Shown piece by piece: positions 59,624 to 64,000 of a stretch of 64,000 bases of DNA. Under the pieces are notes generated by a model. The model was given only the letters and a program-made list of their open reading frames with translations, made no database searches and had not been told where the DNA came from. Origin of the DNA: Euglena gracilis (taxonomy: Eukaryota > Euglenida > Euglenophyceae > Euglenales); contig CP154956.1 in the NCBI GenBank assembly GCA_039621445.1, positions 6,074,170 through 6,138,169 of the forward strand. Direction: 5' to 3'. Each line of letters begins with the position of its first letter. Positions within the stretch are counted from its first letter, which is position 1. Both the position numbers and the translations under genes were made by a program.

Positions 59624-59725
59624 ATGTGTGGGTGGGTGGGTGGGTGGGTGGGTGGGTGGGTGGGTGTGGGTGTGCGCGTGTGTGCGTGGGTGCGTGCGTG
59701 GGTGCGTGCGTTCGTGCGTGTGAGG
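59560..59725 (+). repeat. GTGC and GGTG microsatellites
   Basis: GTGCGTGC repeats, GGTG repeats and GTGCGTGG repeats in succession, inside a gene 2 intron. Confidence 0.95.
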
Positions 59726-59820
59726 AATCAAGTTGGTTCTCCAGTCTGCTATTTTGTTCCACCGCAAGAATTAGCACAACGATGGTGGCGACCTTTGGTG
59801 AAAGGAGGGACCCGCAGCAG

Positions 59821-59972
59821 GTCTGGCATCGACGGACTCCTACGAGGGGGCCACCTACATGCCCCCGCCCAAGGAAGGGGTGGAGGGGCTGTCAGAGGCA
59901 GGCGGCGCTCCTGCAGGAAGGATAAGCCCAGCCCCGAAGAGGCCCACCAAGAGCGACGGAGATGGTGCGAAG
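59821..59972 (+). CDS. gene 2 exon: YEGATYMPPPKEG segment
   Basis: After CCGCAGCAG it encodes LASTDSYEGATYMPPPKEGV, then a Gly/Ala/Ser-rich stretch and ISPAPKRPTKSDGDGAK. The donor is GCGAAG|GTGTGT in phase 0. The charged, Pro-rich composition suggests a disordered linker. Confidence 0.65.
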
Positions 59973-60518
59973 GTGTGTGGGCCAGACCTGGAACTGGGGT
60001 GGGCTCTTCGCAGGAAGGTGGTTAGGGTTGGCGTTTTTAGGGGCATATTTAGTATAAGTCCTCTCATGCGCAACTTTTGTATTGAGCCTAATATTATTAT
60101 TATTATTCTAAAATATTATACAATATTTTTCATTAAAATTGTATAATATTAATATATTAAAATATATTGTCAGTGATGGCCAACACCCAAATCATTTGAT
60201 CAGAATTCACCGGCCGGCATGGACAATATCTCTTCATTTTTCTTTCCAGCGGAAAACAAATGCTGGGCCCAGGAGTGGTGAGTCGTTGGAGAGCCATGAA
60301 TGAACAATAATTTGGATATTTATCATACACTGGCCCCGGTTGTCTTTTTCTTTCTTTCATGTGTTCATTGATACACATATTATATCCATTTTTGGTGTGA
60401 GCTGCAATGAAGCTGGCGGCATCGTGTGGTTTCCTTTTCGTCAGGATTGTGTGTGTTTTAGAAACTTTTTTTTGGTGCCTTCGGCAGATATGCCACCACA
60501 ACGCACGCAGCCAGCCAG

Positions 60519-60669
60519 GTTGGACACGGTGTGCGTTCTGGTGTGGCATCCCAGCAGGAGCGCCTTGGTGACATGTTTGCTGTGGTCCGGTCGCGAGCCA
60601 AGCCCTGGTTCGAGCTGTCGCGCTACATCCAGGCGCTGATGCGGCTGGGCCGGGACTGGGCCGCGCGCG
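60519..60669 (+). CDS. gene 2 exon: QQERLGDMFAVVRSRAKPWF segment
   Basis: It encodes VGHGVRSGVASQQERLGDMF, AVVRSRAKPWFELSRYIQAL and MRLGRDWAAR. The aromatic and basic pattern predicts amphipathic helices and is the most globular part of this gene. Entry phase 0 (after CCAGCCAG) and exit phase 1 (CGCG|GTTTCA) fit the neighbours. I do not recognise the family. Confidence 0.65.
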
Positions 60670-61071
60670 GTTTCAATCATATTTTTGCAAGAAAAGCACG
60701 TGAATTTTCTGCATGAGTTTGCGCTTTCGTTGCAGCGCTTTCCCCCCCACACGCTCTCTACACGTACTCTCCCCACACGTATTCTCCTGGGCAGCAAATG
60801 GGACAGATGAACCGCTAGAGTGGATTGGCAGGGGTGGGAGGGCGGAATCCACACCGATCAGCATATTTCTTCTGATGGGGACGGGCAAACCATATTCAGT
60901 GTATTTTTTGTATGATATCTCTGTTTGTACAGCATGATATTTGTCATTGTACCTTTCATCCCCCGAAGAACGTTGCCTGGGATGGACATATGGGGGGGGG
61001 GGGCTGGACCTCAGTTTGTTGCACACCATCCGCGTGGGGAAGCGGGCCACGGAGCATCCAGATCCTGCCAG

Positions 61072-61172
61072 GTTTCACACGGGGTCCCTATCCCGCCCCC
61101 GGCGCCTCACCCAACAAGATCTACGACCAGACTGGCATCTCCCCACTCGAGCAGAGCCTCTGGCACGTCCAG
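61072..61172 (+). CDS. gene 2 exon: YDQTGISPLEQSLWHVQ segment
   Basis: After CCTGCCAG it encodes GFTRGPYPAPGASPNKIYDQ and TGISPLEQSLWHVQ to the donor GTCCAG|GTTTGG (phase 0). The split first codon becomes Gly. This is coding-like in third-position G/C. Family unknown. The gene must continue, but the following exons are unclear. Confidence 0.65.
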
Positions 61173-62127
61173 GTTTGGATGCATATTTGCAATGCCGTGG
61201 CCACACCTATAAAAGGACCGAACGTGACTGAATGTGACTGGGCGTAATTGGGTCCAGGATCCTGGGTGATCATCAAGGTGCTTAGCTGTGGCCACTGGAA
61301 CCCTTCCCCCCCCCCGGGGGGGGGGTGGTCATTTTCCACCGGGCTGGGTTTGTGGCAAGGGACGCGCGACTCCCCGAACGGTTTTCTTCTCTTGACGATC
61401 CCGCAGTGGTGCCACCGCACAGGTGGATGTCAACAGGGGTCTCCATTGCTCCGGACCGCGTCGGTGAAGCCTGAGGGGACCTCACCTCCAGGGGTCCAGC
61501 CAGCCTTTTTCTGGCCCAGGACACCCCCCATTGGATCTTCATTCCTCTCTAACTGCGCAGAGCGCGGCTGCAAGGAACAGGTGACCCTGAGACGGCCGTT
61601 CCCGCATTTGCAAATTTTGGCCAACATTTGTGCGCATGCTTCCGTTAACACAGCGAAGGAAGTGGTGTCTCGGGTCTGAAACTCCAACCCCGCTGCCATG
61701 CCTCCCCCCCCAAGCCAGATTCTCTCACCACGGATGGGGGTGGGGTCGACCCCTCCACCTACCATCCACAGCCACCAGACGGACGGATCCACAGGGGACG
61801 GAAATGCAATACCCCAGAATACAAGCGCCAGCCCTGTACTGACTGCTCGCCCATTTTTCCAGCGTTCTCGGGGAGATAAAAAAGCACGCCGACCCTCGGA
61901 CTTGTTACACAGCAATGGCTGCAGCGTCTCGGAGTACGAAGCTCGGCAGCTTGCTGGTTGCACACATCCCTTTAAAGACACACAAAAAAAATAAAGAGAT
62001 GTTTATATGGAGGAAAATATGGGACTCCAAAGGGAAAATTACGTGGCAATCTGTGATCGGACGTTGCACTTGGCAGGTGTTGAAAAACAACGGTGGTGTA
62101 GGGGCCTTTCTGTCTATTGGGGGGGGG

Positions 62128-62200
62128 GCGGTCCTTAAGGGGGCGGTCCTTAACTAAAAAAAAAATATAGAAATCCCGTCCCTTACGGACCGCCCTGCGG
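62128..62200. repeat. GGGCGGTCCTTAAG repeats with inverse copy
   Basis: GGCGGTCCTTAAGG and GGCGGTCCTTAACT are followed, after an A-run, by CCCTTACGGACCGCCC. These are the same words that bound the intron segment 35974-36369. Confidence 0.75.
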
Positions 62201-62813
62201 AAAAGGCACTAGCTGGACCCCCCTCCCCCCGGGGGGGTCCAGCGAGTGTCGGGGCCAGAGACATTATGACACAGCTGGCACAACCTTCCCACTAAGCACT
62301 GGAACCATCGCCTCACCCTGGCCATGCTCATAGGGCCGGAGGCTGCACACCCTCTCTGTGGAAATGGCCCCAGACGGTGCGCACATGTGTGATCAAACGG
62401 GTGCACATGCGCGCGTGGATTGGCTGGAGGGGTATTTGACCGAGACTGCTCAACCCTGTCGATCCAACCATGCGCATATGAGCCGTCAGCAGGTGTCGTC
62501 AATATTGTGGCACGGCATAATCCTCTTCTCTTATCAACTAGAGGCACACCCCACGTATGGAACCAGCAGGGCGACACCGAAACAGGCCTCGTTTGAGCAT
62601 GGAGACCTTCAGAGCCTAAGAGACCCGGGTCCAAATCGTGTGCACCTGCACACGACCCCGGCCACTGTGAACACCTCTTCTGTGGCTGCTGTCTAGGCCC
62701 GGGGTTTGCGGACCTGAGACGGCAGTGATTCTCCAGTTTCGCCTTCGCTGGCTGAGGCTTCAAACACAGGCCGTGGCGTCCTCTGAAACACGCCAGAACA
62801 GGGTGATTGGCAG

Positions 62814-63016
62814 ATTGGCTGCAACGTCTCGCGAAGGAGAAGGAGCGGAGCAAGCAAGCAAGCAAGCAAGCCCTTCGGAAGCCGCCGCTCACAATTACGT
62901 TCAATCCGTCACTGGATTCGGACGACGATTGTGAGCGTCGCACTGGAAAAAAAATTCGTTTTTCTGATTTGTCAGTTTATCAAAGGCGGGAATCCTACAC
63001 CCCTGGTCACAAGTAG
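62814..63016 (+). CDS. possible terminal exon (gene 2 or a separate gene)
   Basis: After TTGGCAG the frame reads WLQRLAKEKERSKQASKQAL, RKPPLTITFNPSLDSDDDCE, then a basic tail and TAG. The mixed charged composition looks like protein. However, part of it is an AAGC microsatellite (62851-62870), and its entry phase 1 does not match the exon ending at 61172, so at least one exon between them would be needed. Confidence 0.3.
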
Positions 63017-63218
63017 GGGGCATTTCCCATTGCGGACTGGACGAGAGTGACACCAGCGTTTTTAAGAAGGGCAGGAAACCTGTGGGCATCTGCCCTCCAA
63101 GTCCCGGAGCCAAATTTTTGCTGTCCCCACCTCTGGGGGGGGATGCCGAGGTGTGCAGGTGATGAAAAAGCACCACCCAGCGCACCCTCCTAATTTTTGT
63201 CGTTCCAGCAGTCTGGAA

Positions 63219-64000
63219 CTTAGGCGTCCTAACTTGCATTTAAGGTTTTCAATTTTCTACTGCATATGTGCGAAATTTTGCACTCTTTTTGAAGCCCCAC
63301 TTTGAGACCCTTCTGTCCGGAGCGGTCCTGCTGTAGGGACTAACCAGGTGCACAGGTTTGGGGGGGGGTTTCAGGACGAACGCAGGATTTTCCCCCTGTT
63401 TCAGGTGAGCAGCTCCAGCCAAAGCTGGATACGGAACAGTTATGTGTGCAACGGATGTGGCCATTGCGCACATGTGCTCTGGCTGCACACTGCGCATGTG
63501 TGCAGTGCACAACCATATTAACTTAATTTTTCTGAAGGCGCAGAGAAAAGATGTTATCCTTGCGCCATGTGTCCCCCCCCCCCGAATTCTCCATTTGCAA
63601 ATCACACAAAAACCCAACATGGACGCTCATTTTTGGCAGCTGTTTTGGGGCCGCTTCTTGAAAGGAGCCATTCCTTTGAAAGAGCGTGGGTGAAGACTTA
63701 GGATTTTTGATTAAGGGGGAGGGGAGGATATACACTCACACACGAGTGTATATCAGCATATGTATTGCATGCACATGTATTGGATGCACTGCAATCTGAT
63801 TCATTGTGTTATTTGGACATCTCAAAGGTTGAATGACATTTTTGCTGTCTGTCTTTTTATATTTGAGCCTTTTTTGGATGGTTGACCCAGTCAATACAAG
63901 CACTTCTGCAACTACAGATAACTTGGACAACTGCGGATAGCTTCGGAAAACTCCAGATAAAGCGGATGAGACGTTCGCCCTCCAACTACGGATAAGCACC
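63219..64000 (+). mobile_element. left end of another CTTAGGCG element
   Basis: CTTAGGCGTCCTAACTTGCA followed by TTTAAGG resembles the left ends at 11581 and 56164. Further in are GCGCACATGTGC and TGCGCATGTGTGC words. No right end is seen before the window ends. Confidence 0.45.

Noticed and set aside
62209-62943. 244-codon minus-strand frame
   Set aside because: It lacks any recognised domain, and its composition follows the underlying repeats. A better-looking + strand frame overlaps its end.

Overview
The window is nuclear DNA from an intron-rich eukaryote, most probably an alga or another protist. Coding sequence occurs as short GC-rich exons of about 40-215 bp. They are separated by long introns full of homopolymer G/C runs, microsatellites, palindromes and dispersed repeats. 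There are no bacterial operons, ribosome binding sites or viral genes. I cannot name the species. A plant-type Deg protease is compatible with a photosynthetic lineage but does not prove one.

Gene 1 (about 5.7-43.0 kb, + strand) is the best-supported gene. It is a Deg/HtrA serine protease of the plant Deg2/Deg9 type, spread over about 37 kb in at least 17 recognisable exons. It has a basic, Ser/Thr-rich organelle-type N-terminus, a trypsin-like domain with His, Asp and Ser each on a different exon, a PDZ domain, and the long C-terminal extension of eukaryotic Deg proteins. Most junctions keep the reading frame. Two short stretches, between the catalytic-Asp and VVGYPTG exons and after the PDZ exon, are not firmly assigned.

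Gene 2 (about 51.1-61.2 kb or further, + strand) is a set of phase-compatible GC-rich exons. They encode an unrecognised protein with one hydrophobic segment, Gly/Pro/Ala-rich linkers and a conserved-looking C-terminal part. Its first and last exons are uncertain.

The rest is repeats. The most notable are two large insertions with inverted termini CTTAGGCGG...CCGCCTA(A/G)G: one of 4.3 kb (11581-15880) in a gene 1 intron and one of 2.5 kb (56164-58684) in a gene 2 intron. Each has an apparent 5-bp target-site duplication, sits inside another repeat, and is packed with GCGC-type palindromes and long hairpins. An uninterrupted relative of the 11.6-15.9 kb insertion site lies at 36.98-37.44 kb. 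Smaller elements with inverted termini lie at 19.2-20.1, 23.4-24.2, 36.0-36.4 and 36.7-36.8 kb. tRNA-like and SINE-like sequences, composite minisatellites and very long microsatellites fill much of the remainder.

Layout: 1-5.7 kb, noncoding upstream repeats; 5.7-43 kb, gene 1; 43-51 kb, intergenic repeats with a few doubtful GC-rich islands; 51-61 kb, gene 2; 61-64 kb, possible further exons and the left end of another CTTAGGCG element. No convincing minus-strand gene was found.
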